From: Colocasia esculenta
Taxonomy: Eukaryota > Streptophyta > Magnoliopsida > Alismatales > Araceae
NCBI GenBank assembly: GCA_014218235.1
Contig: CM024766.1
Span: 46,093,359-46,157,358, forward strand
Direction: 5' to 3'
DNA: 64,000 bases
The notes below the pieces were generated by a model, which had not been told where the DNA came from, made no database searches, and worked only from the letters and a program-made list of their open reading frames with translations. A program made the translations under genes and the position numbers. Shown piece by piece: positions 34,180 through 44,901 of this stretch (within the stretch, counting starts at the first letter, position 1; each line of letters starts with the position of its first letter).

Positions 34180-35230
34180 ATGATAGAAAGGATTTGGGAG
34201 AGCCTCACGGATATTCGAGCAAGAATGGATCAGCAGGCACCAGTACCACCGGTTGCAGTGCCACCTGGGGATGGAGAGGCTGTACCTGTTGCTCCAGTTC
34301 CGCCGAGAGTGGAGGTATCCTTTTGTAGCTCATGTGCCACCACCAGTGTTGTTAGCGGAAGAACCAGTGTTGCAGGTTGAAAAGTTTCTGAGATTGCAGC
34401 CACCTACTTATTCAGGAGGGCCGAATCCAGATACAGCTGAGCATTGGGTTCATGAAATTGAGAGAGTTTTGCGACTATGAGGTGTCCGGCAGCGGATAGA
34501 GTGGTATTAGCTGCTTACCAGTTGAGAGGTTTTGCTTTGGAATGGTGGCGATTGAAGATGCAAACCACTTTTGCAGGCAGGACGGAAGAAGCTATCACTT
34601 GGCCGGAGTTTCTTGATGTATTTAACGATACATTCTTTCCGATCCAAGTGCAGCAAGTAAAAAGAGAGCAATTCCGAACTCTTCAGCAAGGTAACTCTTC
34701 AGTCTTAGAGTACCAGATGAGATTTATGGCACTTAGCCGTTATGCGCCATATGTGGTTTCAGATAATAATATGATGGTTGAGTATTTTATCAGAGGTTTG
34801 AGAGTGGAATTGCAGGATGCGATAGTACTCTTATGTGTAGGACAGTGGAAGAGGCAGCGCAGAGGGCAGCTACTTTGGAGAGGTCTATCCGGACTCGTCA
34901 GGCAGGTGAATCAGGTTCAGGTAGTTTCCGGCTACCGCAGCAGACAGTAGGTGCGAGCAAGGGTAAGGCACCAGCAGGACCTTCTTCATCTGGTTTCGGG
35001 AAATGGGTAGAAGTTAAAGCAAGCATTAAAGGCAAAGGAAGAGGATGGGGAGGTCGTCAGCAGTGCAGCAGGGCCGAGGTAGGCCTGAGGTGGAGGAGTC
35101 GCAGCAGAGTACTGCCGGGCAGCCTATTGTTCCTCCAGGGTATAGATGTTATAATTGCAATCAGCCGGGACATTGATCCGCAATTGTCCGTATGCAAGAG
35201 GTATGGGTATGGCAGAGGTGTGCAGCAGCA
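34180..35230 (+). pseudogene. gag: RT-D gag
   Basis: Particle protein of a chromovirus. Visible in three frames: ESLTDIRARMDQQAPVPP, FLRLQPPTYSGGPNPDTAEH (the conserved gag opening F.G..P..A..W), and LAAYQLRGFALEWWRLK through FIRGLRVELQDAI. Then a basic, Gln-rich part and the zinc knuckle CYNCNQPGH, after which one base is missing, so LIRNCP continues in another frame at 35176. At least four frame changes. The start codon used by the living element is uncertain; 34180 is the first Met of the recognisable frame. Confidence 0.88.
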
Positions 35231-35349
35231 GCAGCAGCCTCAGCAGTTCAGCAGCCACAGGCAGGTCGTGGCAGAGGAGCACCGCAGCAGCGAGGAAGAG
35301 GCCGGGTTATGGCTATCACCCGAGCCCAGGCAGAGGCGTCAATATGATA

Positions 35350-35690
35350 GAAGGTACTTACCTCTTTATGAATATTCAACAAGAGTTTTATTGATTCGGG
35401 TGCCTCTCATTCTTTTATTTCCGAAGAATTTCTGGATTGCATAGCTCATCCTTAGAAGAGAAGTCTTGTGAGTTAGTGGTGGAGGTTCCTTCAGGTGAGT
35501 TCTTACTCACTTCGAGCTATATAGATGAAGCTCTGTTATGATTGAAGGGAACCAGATGCCGGGTCGGTTGTATGCCCTGTAGTTGTCAGATTATGATATC
35601 ATTCTGGGTATGGATTGGCTTGAGATGTATGGAGCAATGTTAGATTGCAGAAAGAAAAGGATCAGATTTTGTCATCCTAATGTGCAGTGT
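35350..35690 (+). pseudogene. pol: RT-D protease
   Basis: Aspartic protease. The motif IDSGASHSFIS is encoded at about 35390-35422 with its Asp, after a Met-Asn-Ile-Gln lead. YDIILGMDWLEMYGAMLDC near 35595-35650 is the typical second half. Stops and shifts separate the pieces, and no open frame covers the domain. Confidence 0.85.
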
Positions 35691-35929
35691 TTGAATATCA
35701 AGGTATGCCTTTTTATACCTCCAAGTTTCTAATTTCTGCAATTAAAGCTAGAAAGTTGATAAATGATGGGTGTGTGGCTTATTTAGCCTCGGTAAGTTTG
35801 GTAGAGGCAGTCAGCCAATGGAAGCAGTTCCCGTGGTTAGGGAATTTGCTGATGTTTTCCGGAAGATTTGCTTGGTTTAGCTCCACACAGAGAGGTAGAC
35901 TTTCTCTGAGTTTGCTGCCAGGTACCATG

Positions 35930-37160
35930 CCGATTTCTAAAGCCCCATATCGGATGGCACCAGTAGAACTTAAGGAATTGAAAAAGCAGTTAGAAGAGTT
36001 GTTGCAAAAGGGTTTTATTAGACCGAGTCATTCCCGTGGGGAGGCGCCGGTTTTATTTGTGAAAAAGAAAGATGGAAGTTTTCGGATGTCATTGATTATA
36101 GAAAATTGAATGATGTGACCATCAAGAATAAGTACCCGTTGCCGAGGATAGACGATTTATTTGATCAGTTGCAATCAGCAAAGGTGTTTTCTAAGATTGA
36201 TTTGAGGTCGGGTACCATCAGTTGAGAATTAAAGAGGAGGATATAGATAAGACAGCGTTCAGAACCAGATATGGTCACTATGAGTTTGTGGTAATGCCTT
36301 TTGGGTTGACTAATGCTCCTGCAGGTTTTATGGATCTGATGAATAGAATTTTTCATGCATATTTAGATCAATTTATTGTGGTCTTTATTGATGATATTCT
36401 AATTTATTCAGCATCTGAAGAGGAGCATGCAGCTCATTTGAGGTTTACCTTGCAGTTGTTAAGAGATAACCAGCTGTTTGCTAAATTCAGTAAGTGTGAA
36501 TTCTGGTTAAAGGAAATTCAGTTCTTGGGTCATGTTATTTCAACCAAAGGAGTAGCAGTGGACCCGAGTAAAGTGGAAGCTGTGTCTAGGTGGGAAGTGC
36601 CTAAGACAATAATCGAGATTAGAAGTTTTCTGGGGTTGGCAGGTTATTATAGGCGCTTTATTCAAGATTTTTCTAAGATTGCAGCACCTATGACTAGACT
36701 GACCAGAAAAGGAGTGCCTTTTGTGTGGTCCGGTGAATGTCAGAGAAGTTTCATGGAATTGAAGAAAAGACTCACATCAGCACCTATACTGACATTGCCG
36801 GCAGGGAGTGGTGGTTTTGTGCTGTATATTGATGCTTCAAGGAGAGGTCTTGGTGCAGTGCTTATGCAGCATGGTAAAGTAATAGCTTATGCATCCAGGC
36901 AATTGAAGCCAGCAGAGGAAAATTACCCCACTCATGATTTAGAGTTGGCAGCAGTTGTATTTGCTTTAAAAATGTGGAGGCATTATCTTATGGCGAGAGA
37001 TTTGAAATTTTTACAGATCATAAAAGCTTGAAGTATATCTTCTCGCAGAAAGATTTGAATCTTCGCCAGCGCAGATGGATTGAATATTTGAAAGATTATG
37101 ATTTAGTTTGGCTTACCATCCGGGTAAGGCCATGTTGTAGCTGATGCCTTAAGCAGAAAG
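35930..37160 (+). pseudogene. pol: RT-D reverse transcriptase and RNase H
   Basis: RT opens with MPISKAPYRMAPVELKELK and APVLFVKKKDGSFRM, loses a base near 36090 (frame left at MSLIIEN), then is readable as FVVMPFGLTNAPAGFMDLMN and VVFIDDILIYSAS with the paired catalytic Asp, and FLGLAGYYRRFIQDFSKIA. RNase H follows: LYIDASRRGLGAVLMQHGK and THDLELAAVVFALK supply Asp and Glu. A base change in frame near 37010 ends the ORF at 37031; the tail (DLNLRQRRWIEYLKDYD) continues in another frame. Confidence 0.92.
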
Positions 37161-37166
37161 GCATAT

Positions 37167-38291
37167 ATGAATTTGATGATGATTAAAGAATGGAAGTTAT
37201 ATGAAGAAGTAGCGGAGAACTCCTTGTATGTACCCAGCAGTCAGCGTCGAGCAATTTTAGCTGCCAGTGCAGTAGAACCATCTTTATATTGGCAGATCAT
37301 TGAAGCTCAGAGAGCAGATGCAGGTTTATCTGAAATTGTGAAAATGGAAGGAGTTTCTATTGATGATAATTGTGTAGTCAGACTTCGGGGCAGGTTGTTT
37401 GTTCCTGCAGAGAGAGAGGTGAAGCAGCGAGTTCTGGAAGAGGCTCATAAATCTAGGTACACTATTCATCCGGGTAGTACTAAAATGTACCATGATTTAA
37501 AGAAGCATTTTTGGTGGCCTCATATGAAGAAAGAAATAGCAGAATTTGTAGCAAGGTGTGCTATCTGTCAGCAGATTAAAGCAGAGCATCAGAAGCCTGG
37601 AGGTCTATTGCAACCATTGCCTATTCCACAGTGGAAATGGGATGATATCGCGATGGACTTTGTGGCAGGTTTACCAAGGTCGAGTTCAGGGCATAATGGA
37701 ATATGGGTGTTTGTTGACAGATTGACTAAGGTGTGCAGATTAGTGGCAGTAAGTATGTCTTGGACAGTGGACAGGTTGGCAAATATTTATGTTGAAAGAA
37801 TTGTTCCACTGCATAGTATTCCAAAGACTATTGTATCTGATAGAGATCCAAGATTTACTTCTGGTTTTTGGAGAAGTCTGCAGAAAGTAATTGGTTCTGA
37901 GTTGAGGTATAGCTCCGCTTATCATCCCCAGATAGATGGTCAGACAGAGAGGACTATTTAGACAATTGAAGATATGTTGCGGGCTTGTTGTTTAGTTTGG
38001 GGAGGTAATTGGGAGCATCATTTGGGAATGGTTGAGTTTGCCTACAATAATAGTTATCATACCAGCCTTGGGATGGCACCGTATGAAGCTTTATATGGAA
38101 GGCCATGTAGAACCCCATTGAATTGGCATGAAGTGGGAGAAAGGCAATTAGTAGGTCCTGAATTGATTCAGCAAACCACTGAAGTAGTGAAGCTTATCAA
38201 AGAAAAATTACAGGCAGCTCAAAGTAGGCAGAAAAGTTACAGATGTGCGGAGGAGACCACTTCAGTTGAGGGGGAGATTTTGTTTTTCTGA
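37167..38291 (+). pseudogene. pol: RT-D integrase
   Basis: Zinc domain with HPGSTKMYHDL, FWWPHMKKEI and CAICQQIK (HHCC complete). Core: MDFVAGLPRSSSGHNGIWVF (Asp), VSDRDPRFTSGFW (Asp) and DGQTERT (Glu), so the catalytic triad is intact. A TAG at 37959-37961 replaces a Gln right after the Glu (RTI*TIEDML). It then reads on with EFAYNNSYHTSLGMAPYEAL and GRPCRTPLNW. A tandem copy of about 34 bp at 38292-38325 and 38326-38358 breaks the C-terminal part. Confidence 0.93.
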
Positions 38292-38354
38292 GAGTTTCCC
38301 CAAGTAAAGGTATAATGAGGTTTTGGAGTTTCCCAAGTAAAGGTATAATGAGGT

Positions 38355-38714
38355 TTGGCAAGTCTGGAAGGTGAGTATGTGGGACCTTTCCAGGTAATTG
38401 AAAGAATTGGGGAAGTGGCTTATAGGCTGGATTTGCCAGCTGATTTTGCAGATGTGCATGATATTTTCCATGTCTCCATGTTGAGAAAATGTATTGAAGA
38501 TCCAGCTCAAATAATTAGATATCAAGGAGGTGACCTGAGGCCGGACATGACTATGCCAGAATATCCGGTACAGATCACAGATCGAAAGATAAAGAAGCTG
38601 AGGAATAAAGAAATTGAGCTAGTTAAAGTGAGATGGGAAAATAGGTTGGGTGGTGAGGATACCTGGGAGTTGGCCACGGAAATGGCTAAAGGGTATCCCT
38701 ATCTGTTCGAATAA
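38355..38714 (+). pseudogene. pol: RT-D integrase C-terminus with chromodomain
   Basis: YVGPFQVIERIGEVAYRLDL and DIFHVSMLRKC are the end of gypsy integrase. The chromodomain then reads ELVKVRWENRLGGEDTWELA with MAKGYPYLFE at the very end. Chromodomains bind modified histone H3 and steer integration to heterochromatin in plants. The stretch itself is open; the stop is at 38712-38714. Confidence 0.9.
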
Positions 38715-38831
38715 GCTTGTGTATTTTCTTTTTAGATGATAGTGCTTATAAAGGTGTGTATGTATGAGTTGTTTAACTTTGAATTGTGTTATGAATTTCG
38801 AGGTCGAAATTTTCTTTTTAGATGATAGTAA

Positions 38832-41108
38832 TGTAACGTCGCGTGCTTTTCGGATCCATGCGGATCGTGTGTGTTGTGGTTGTGGCGGACGTTGTAAGGC
38901 CAGTGTGAGTCGGTTGTGTGGAATGCATGGTGTGGATGTGTAGTTTGAGCAGGTGAAGAGCAGGGTTGGTCCTGAAAAGAAACGGGACCTGCTGCTGTTC
39001 TGTCTGAGTTGGCGGCCAGGGTGTGGCCGTTGACTATTGGCGTCCAGGTTCATGGACGTTGACTTCTTGAACTTGGCGGCAGTAGTGATGGACGTTTAGA
39101 CTGGCGGTGCTTGTTGGCGGCATAGGGTTGACGCCAACCTGTCAGTTCAGCAGGTTATAGGCTTACCCGAGGGCTGTTCTCTCAGCTCACTCTCATTCCC
39201 TCTTGCCCCAGCCTGCTGCCCCCGAGTCTTGAAGCTTCCAACATGTTCCGAGGAGTAGTTGGACGATCGTGGAACGCGCGGCATCGCCGAACTACGCGAG
39301 GAAACGTCGCGGAGTGGTGCAATTCGCGTGGGAGCTCGCGGAGGGCTCGGCGTGAACCGTGGGATTGCAGGAGATTCTAACGCGTTCTGAGGTAGGGGAC
39401 GAACCCGTTTAGCTCCGTAGAAACATTAAAACACATCATAACCACTTGAACCAACATGATAATCCATGTTTGGATAGAGTTGCACCAAGCGGGATAATGG
39501 GTGGTTTGAGTAGTTTACTGTACGAATCATGTTATAACGAGTTGTATTGGGTTCTAGCATGCTAAAGGAATCGCATTTGCATGTTTTTCAGTAGTTAGAA
39601 CAGTTAGAAAACCCGCAGGGCCGGATTAGGGTTTCTGCAGGGTTTATGGCCGGAGAACTTGGCGTCAACATCGCTTGTCGCCAAGGTCCTCAGCCAGGAG
39701 GTTAACGGCCAGGACCCTTGCCGTTAACTCCCAGTAAGCGGCAATCGATGTGGCCGCCTACTTCTATTTGAGCAGAAATGACTAAGTACAATAATTATCA
39801 ATAATGCATGTGTGTTGACGCATGAGGTGCACTGAATGCACTTGGTTTATGTGTTTAGCATACAAGGTATGCTACTAGTTGTTTACTTCGGTGACTGCGC
39901 GTTGTGTACGCGAGTCAGTTGGGTTCACGTGTAGTGGACCAGTGGTTACTTGTGGTTTACGTGAGGTTTCACGTGGTTTGTGTGTGACGTGCACGTGGTT
40001 CTGTGTACGTGGCGAGTAGTACGACGCCTACCGTGGTTACCTCTCCAGTTGGGTGCCCCAGGTTCTTTGTGAGCCAGGCTGTTAGCTCGAGGCTTTGTCC
40101 CGGTACTTGTGCTGTACCGTCGAGGTCTGTGTCGTCTGACCTGGACACCCTCACTCTTGTGTTAGAGTTGTACGTCCGGCTGAGGGAAAGACGATAGTGG
40201 GACAGTGACACTGTGTGTTTGTTTAGTCACTTGTAGCGCGCTCGTAGTTGGGGGTACGGACACCAGTAGTCGACACTGGTCCCCAGCTAGTCCTTTTCCA
40301 GTGCCTCACTCTAGCGAGCCCAGGCCAGGGTCTCTGGAGGTGTCAGGCATGGGCCTGTGACCGTGTGGTCTGCAGGTTGTGGTGTTTAGTTGGTCTCCAC
40401 AGTTGCTTGACCTTTTTACGTGGAGCGGCAGCTGGACCTTTCGTCCGTGGCTGCGAGACTGAGAGGTAGACCTGTGTTAGTTGTCCGAGTCAGTTTCTGG
40501 TGTCGCGAACCGGTTTACGTGGCTCGTGTTGGCTGTCTCTACTTTAGCTTGTACACCTGTGTTGGTTTGCCGTTTAATTATTATTGTTGTTTCTCGTAGT
40601 CGGTAGACGGTGAGTACTTTTACAGCTTTACTTACCTGCTTAGCTGTTATATAAATTGTTGGTGCTGTTTACTATTCGTACTCGTGGTGTTTGTTTTGCT
40701 CGGTTTTGGGGGAGCTCCCTACTGAGCCAGTGACTAGAGAGGCTCACCCCTACCCCCACAGGTGAGAGCGAGGAGGACGTCTCTCGTCCGACGTCCAGTT
40801 CCGGGCCGCGTCGTAGCGATGCAGGGTCAGCACCTCCAGCAGAGTAGCTTCAGCAGTGTAGTTTTGTGGTTGTTTACTTTCTTCAGTTGTACCTCGGGGT
40901 ATGCCCCAGGCTCTTGTACTTCTTTTCAGCTTTTGTGAAAATTTGGCTATGTAAACTTGTGGAATATATATAAAATGTGGTGTGTTCCTTTATGTTTACG
41001 CGGACTGTGGTTTGGTATCCCTTGCGAGGCTTCGGCCCGTTCGCGGGAGGCGGACTCGGATCAAGTACGTTATCGGTTTAACGGGCTTGACCGAGGCGAT
41101 CCGTCACA
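38832..41108 (+). repeat. RT-D 3' LTR
   Basis: 2,277 bp, TGTAACGTCG to CCGTCACA, complete. Dyad arrays at 39008-39138 and 39658-39761, TATA box 40965-40975. Where a PPT should precede it, ATTTTCTTTTTAGATGATAG stands instead, a copy of 38723-38742. Confidence 0.94.
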
Positions 41109-41113
41109 GAATC

Positions 41114-42184
41114 CTACAACAACACTTGATGCACACAAGCTTCTAGAGGTACTTACAGAAATCAGACAAGAGCTTGAAAACTTGAACACCTAAACAATAA
41201 GTTTTATAGTATGTTCAGGGGTAAGAGTAAGAGAGGAAGGAAAAGAATCCTACCAGATCTTGGAAGGTGACACTTTTCACTCCGATGGAGTCACAACCAG
41301 TAGCAAGGTGAAGAAACCAAGGTTGTTACCGGCAGTCCACCAGTAGCTACACCCGGCAACAATTCCAACAACAGCTCGAGCAGGTACAAGAGGTTCAAGA
41401 AGGGAAGAACCAGTAGTTCCAGCTACGCACTAACTGTGGAGCCTTGCAAATACAGCAACAACACAATAGTAGGAGTGGAATCGGAAAGATGGGTACGAAG
41501 GCCACTGAAGTGCTTTTATAGCCTTCAACACACATCATGCACAGCGGCACGTCGCCCTTGATGTGTCACAGTAAAAGCCATGGGGTTTTACCATTTGACA
41601 TGAATAACATGCACAACCTACGGTTTACAGCTATGGGTTAACGTGTGGAGCTTTCACTTAGGTGAGGTGGCCTTTCTAGCACTTCACACGTAGGCAACCC
41701 AAAATTCCCAGAAAATCCCCACCGTAATTGGACCATAAATCAGCTGGCCCATTGAACCTTATGTAAACATATTCAAATGATGTCCATTTGTGTTGAAATT
41801 TCAACCATAGGCTAATGTAAATGTTTTACAAATTATGGTCATTTTAGTTTAATTTTTAGAATTTATTTTCCACTGGGTGAAAAATTACCCGAAAAATAGT
41901 TGCGTCGGCTTAATCTCGAAATCCGTACGTCAACAAATCCGGATATTTACATTTCTGATATCACCACATTTTTCTAGAAATTATGGTATTTTTAGATTTC
42001 ATTTTCGTTACAGAATTTTGGTGTCGCCCTGTCGGAGCGCGCACCTCTGAGTACGACATTAGAATAATATTAATTACTACCAATTACTCCTAAATTAAAG
42101 TTAATTACATCTCATAGCAGTGGTTATATTTAACCATCTAATTATTCACAGTTTTCTAGTAAATAGAATTTTCGGGGTGTTACA
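41114..42184 (-). repeat. RT-C 3' LTR, segment 2
   Basis: Continues the LTR after RT-D and matches 48238-49312, ending GGGGTGTTACA. CTATAAAAG on the minus strand at 41513-41521 is the likely TATA box (48641-48649 in the other LTR). Confidence 0.92.
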
Positions 42185-42839
42185 ACTCTCCCCCACTAAA
42201 AGAGTTTGGTCCTCCAAACTCCATGGCTAGTTTTGATGGATTACAAAGATTAAGGTTTTCAACCTTTTAAATTTCATTTAGTCCAGTTTAATCCCTTCAA
42301 TCTTGTCATGATTATTATATCGTATGATATATACATCCACTATACGTATTGTTGTCATGACACCGTTAGTTAATGGAAATCTGAATATCAATCAACTTTC
42401 TTTTTTTTTAGATTTTAAGAAGCCATGTTATGATTATGGGTTCAGTTGAATGCATCTACTATGTTTTTTTATCTCTAGCAGTAGTATATTATACCTAAAG
42501 TCTCCCCCACTAAGGAATAACCTTAATTCTTAGAGAGTTATATAAATACATATTCCCTTGGGAAGAGTAATAAAGTATGACAAGAATGATAAGTATTGTC
42601 AATATGATGATAAACAACAAAGATTTTATTTATCTCATAAAATTTCTAATACAGAATTCCATAATTCAGCCTTACAAAATTACATGGGTTGGCAAAACTT
42701 ACCAAGCTTAACATGCTATAATAACTAATTTTAAGCATTTCTCACTATACTCTAATCCTATTGACTTATACATAAAAATTACTCCTAATAGCTTCAGTCA
42801 CTTTTCCTTGTGGCTTAAAGTTTTCCTGAACTCTTGTTT

Positions 42840-42960
42840 TCTTCTTCACATCTAATTGCCTTAAATATTTTTTTCCATCTCTCTAACCCATCCTTCTACA
42901 ACCTCAGGTTGACTACTTCCTTCGAAGGCTAGAGGTCACATCTTCTTAAATTTTTCTAAC
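42840..42960 (-). pseudogene. gag: Gag remnant in RT-C
   Basis: On the minus strand one frame reads EKFKKM, a stop, then PLAFEGSSQPEVVEGWVREM, which matches the start of chromovirus gag (F.G...P..A..W+.E.EK+F). A shift follows at an A run. It is what remains of the coding region after a deletion from gag to the 3' end, and shows which superfamily RT-C came from. Confidence 0.65.
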
Positions 42961-43051
42961 AGTGAAGCTCTAAAAATTCTAGAATACACACAAATGTTTT
43001 ATTTATTTCCTTTGTGAAAATGGTCACAGAGATGTCTATTACCCATAACTT

Positions 43052-43063
43052 GCTCTAATACCA
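43052..43063 (-). other. RT-C primer-binding site
   Basis: TGGTATTAGAGC on the minus strand: initiator tRNA-Met type with one C-to-T change. Four bases separate it from the LTR. Confidence 0.85.
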
Positions 43064-43067
43064 CCTC

Positions 43068-44901
43068 TGTAACACCCTCCTTCGACCGCACACACACACA
43101 CACACATACATATCACATAACTCTAGATCGGAAGATGGGTTATGCTGAAAAACTTCATTATGGGCAGACAAATCCGTATAATGCACAAGACCGGCAAACC
43201 ATTCCACAAAGGCATCTTTGAAAGTACTATACATTAACAGAGTAACTAGGTATTATCACCCATTAATTACATAAAGTCAAGCTTTCTGTCTTTAGACTCT
43301 TAACAATGCAACAAAATCTCTAAAAAACTACTAAAACTATGCTATTCTTCTTCATGTCTTCTTCATCACCAGCGTAATTGTGAATTATCTGTAGCTGAGA
43401 TTGCACTTACTTCCAATCTGAAAGGGGGTGGAGGAAAGAAAGGCATGAGTCGGAGGACTCAGTAGGTGAAAGTAAGTGTAAAGATAGGAGTTTCAATTGC
43501 AGAAGTAAGTGAGTATTCAGAAAGTGTGTATATTAATCAAACCATACTTGCTCATGAACTTCATACTTAACATAAACATATAGCCCAAGTTGGTTTCATA
43601 ACGGGCTCAAACGAATCTCAGAACAGAAGTCACATATGTTTTACAAAAATTCAGATCATAACTTGATTCGAAAATGAATTCGACATGCATCATACTGCTC
43701 TCAAGAGGTTAATAAATAACGTAAATACATCCTCAGTGCCTAGGCGATTCCAGCACCTTGGATCTTGTTCATTGCGCAAGAGCGGGGTTAGTACCCACCA
43801 TCGTCAGTTCATTGACTTGGACTTACCTACAAACTGTCGCCCACAACTGATCATAAGTGAATGGTGCTACCACAAGTGATCCTAAACCCTCTTTGAAGAG
43901 AGAACTGTCTTCAGATCATAAGTTATATTTCATGAGCACAATAGGGATAGAAATTGAAAAGATAGTTTGATGAATGAGTAATCAAATCATCTTGGTAATA
44001 AAGTAGTTTAGAGTCCAAGAAAATGAGATAACAACTTGTGGGGTCAATAATATAGTGAGTCTTCAGAGGATGGGACAAGAATAGGTGCTGAAAACATAAC
44101 AGGGCAGCATCTGTCGACAGCTAGAAGGTAGCTGTCGACAGCTACTGGTTTCCAGAACCATGTTTCTGGAATTTGAACAATGCCTGTCGACAGGCAAAAG
44201 TTATCTGTCGACAGATCAGGATCATCTGTCGACAGATAAGAGCTATCTGTCGACAGCTACTGATTTTTCAGAAGGTTTGGGTTCTGGGAGCTTGAGGCCT
44301 GTGACAGATGACTTCCATTTGTCGACAGCCGCAAGTCTAGCTTCCAGAAATAGATCTACATTAGTCTAAAGACTCTTTTATAGGTTCCTATGAATCCAAA
44401 TATGTTTAACACATCAAAGAGGGTCTTGTACATAGTTCTAAACATCACTTATATGAAGGAAAGAAGCATAGACAATAGGAGTCCAAGCTTTGTATGTGAA
44501 TGGCATATAACTGGGAACTTGTAGGAAAAAGACTCTATAGGAACATGTCTACTCCTTCAAGAAATTCTTTCTCAAAGCTAAACAAAATTCACACTAAGAG
44601 CAAAGTCTACAACCTTTGCTGATCACTGATTAAGGACAATATCAAGGCAAAGGTTATCCTCAAGGATTTCAACAGAATATGTAAGCCAAAGAAGTGAGAG
44701 TTCTACTGAACATGGGTCAATCAAAAAACTTGGGCTTTCACGAATGAAGAAGCTGTAAGCATAACCTTAAGAGACTGGAATGGGAACACAGGAAGGAACC
44801 TATGAATCCAAACATGGACCACAACAACTAGAAGGTCTAATTTACAGCCCGAATACTACTTGGCATGGGAGACAAAAGTAAAACATAAGAAAAGCACAAT
44901 C
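43068..44901 (-). repeat. RT-C 5' LTR, segment 1
   Basis: TGTAACACCCTCC start; near-identical to 29643-31470. Interrupted by LTR3 after CACAATC. Confidence 0.93.
44113..44326. repeat. CTGTCGACAG array with 31-nt hairpins in RT-C 5' LTR
   Basis: GTCGAC at 44113, 44134, 44186, 44207, 44228, 44249 and 44321; steps 21, 52, 21, 21, 21 and 72. A decayed site (GTGAC) at 44301 splits the last step into 52 and 20. Several steps form perfect or near-perfect 13-bp-arm hairpins with a 5-nt loop: 44111-44141 and 44226-44256. Confidence 0.95.

Larger units (their letters stand above)
31705..41108 (+). mobile_element. RT-D: complete Ty3/gypsy chromovirus (Tekay-like)
   Basis: 9.4 kb, with the perfect TSD GAATC at 31700-31704 and 41109-41113. 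LTRs are 31705-33980 and 38832-41108. Order gag, protease, RT, RNase H, integrase, chromodomain gives Ty3/gypsy chromovirus; the LTR length of about 2.3 kb and chromodomain type suggest the Tekay/Del group. The LTRs are closely similar by eye, yet every domain junction has small indels. The end of the 5' LTR plus half the PBS is deleted, and no normal PPT precedes the 3' LTR. Confidence 0.95.
42185..43067 (-). other. RT-C internal region
   Basis: 883 bp without an intact gene. At the 3' side (42185-42200) the minus strand reads AGTGGGGGAGAGT, the PPT, touching the LTR. GTTTGGAGGACCAAACTC beyond it is a usual chromovirus 3' sequence. The rest is AT-rich with a gag scrap at 42840-42960. Confidence 0.85.

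Noticed and set aside
43077..43105. CA-repeat microsatellite in the RT-C LTR start
   Set aside because: Short, and present in both LTRs with different length; an ordinary simple repeat.
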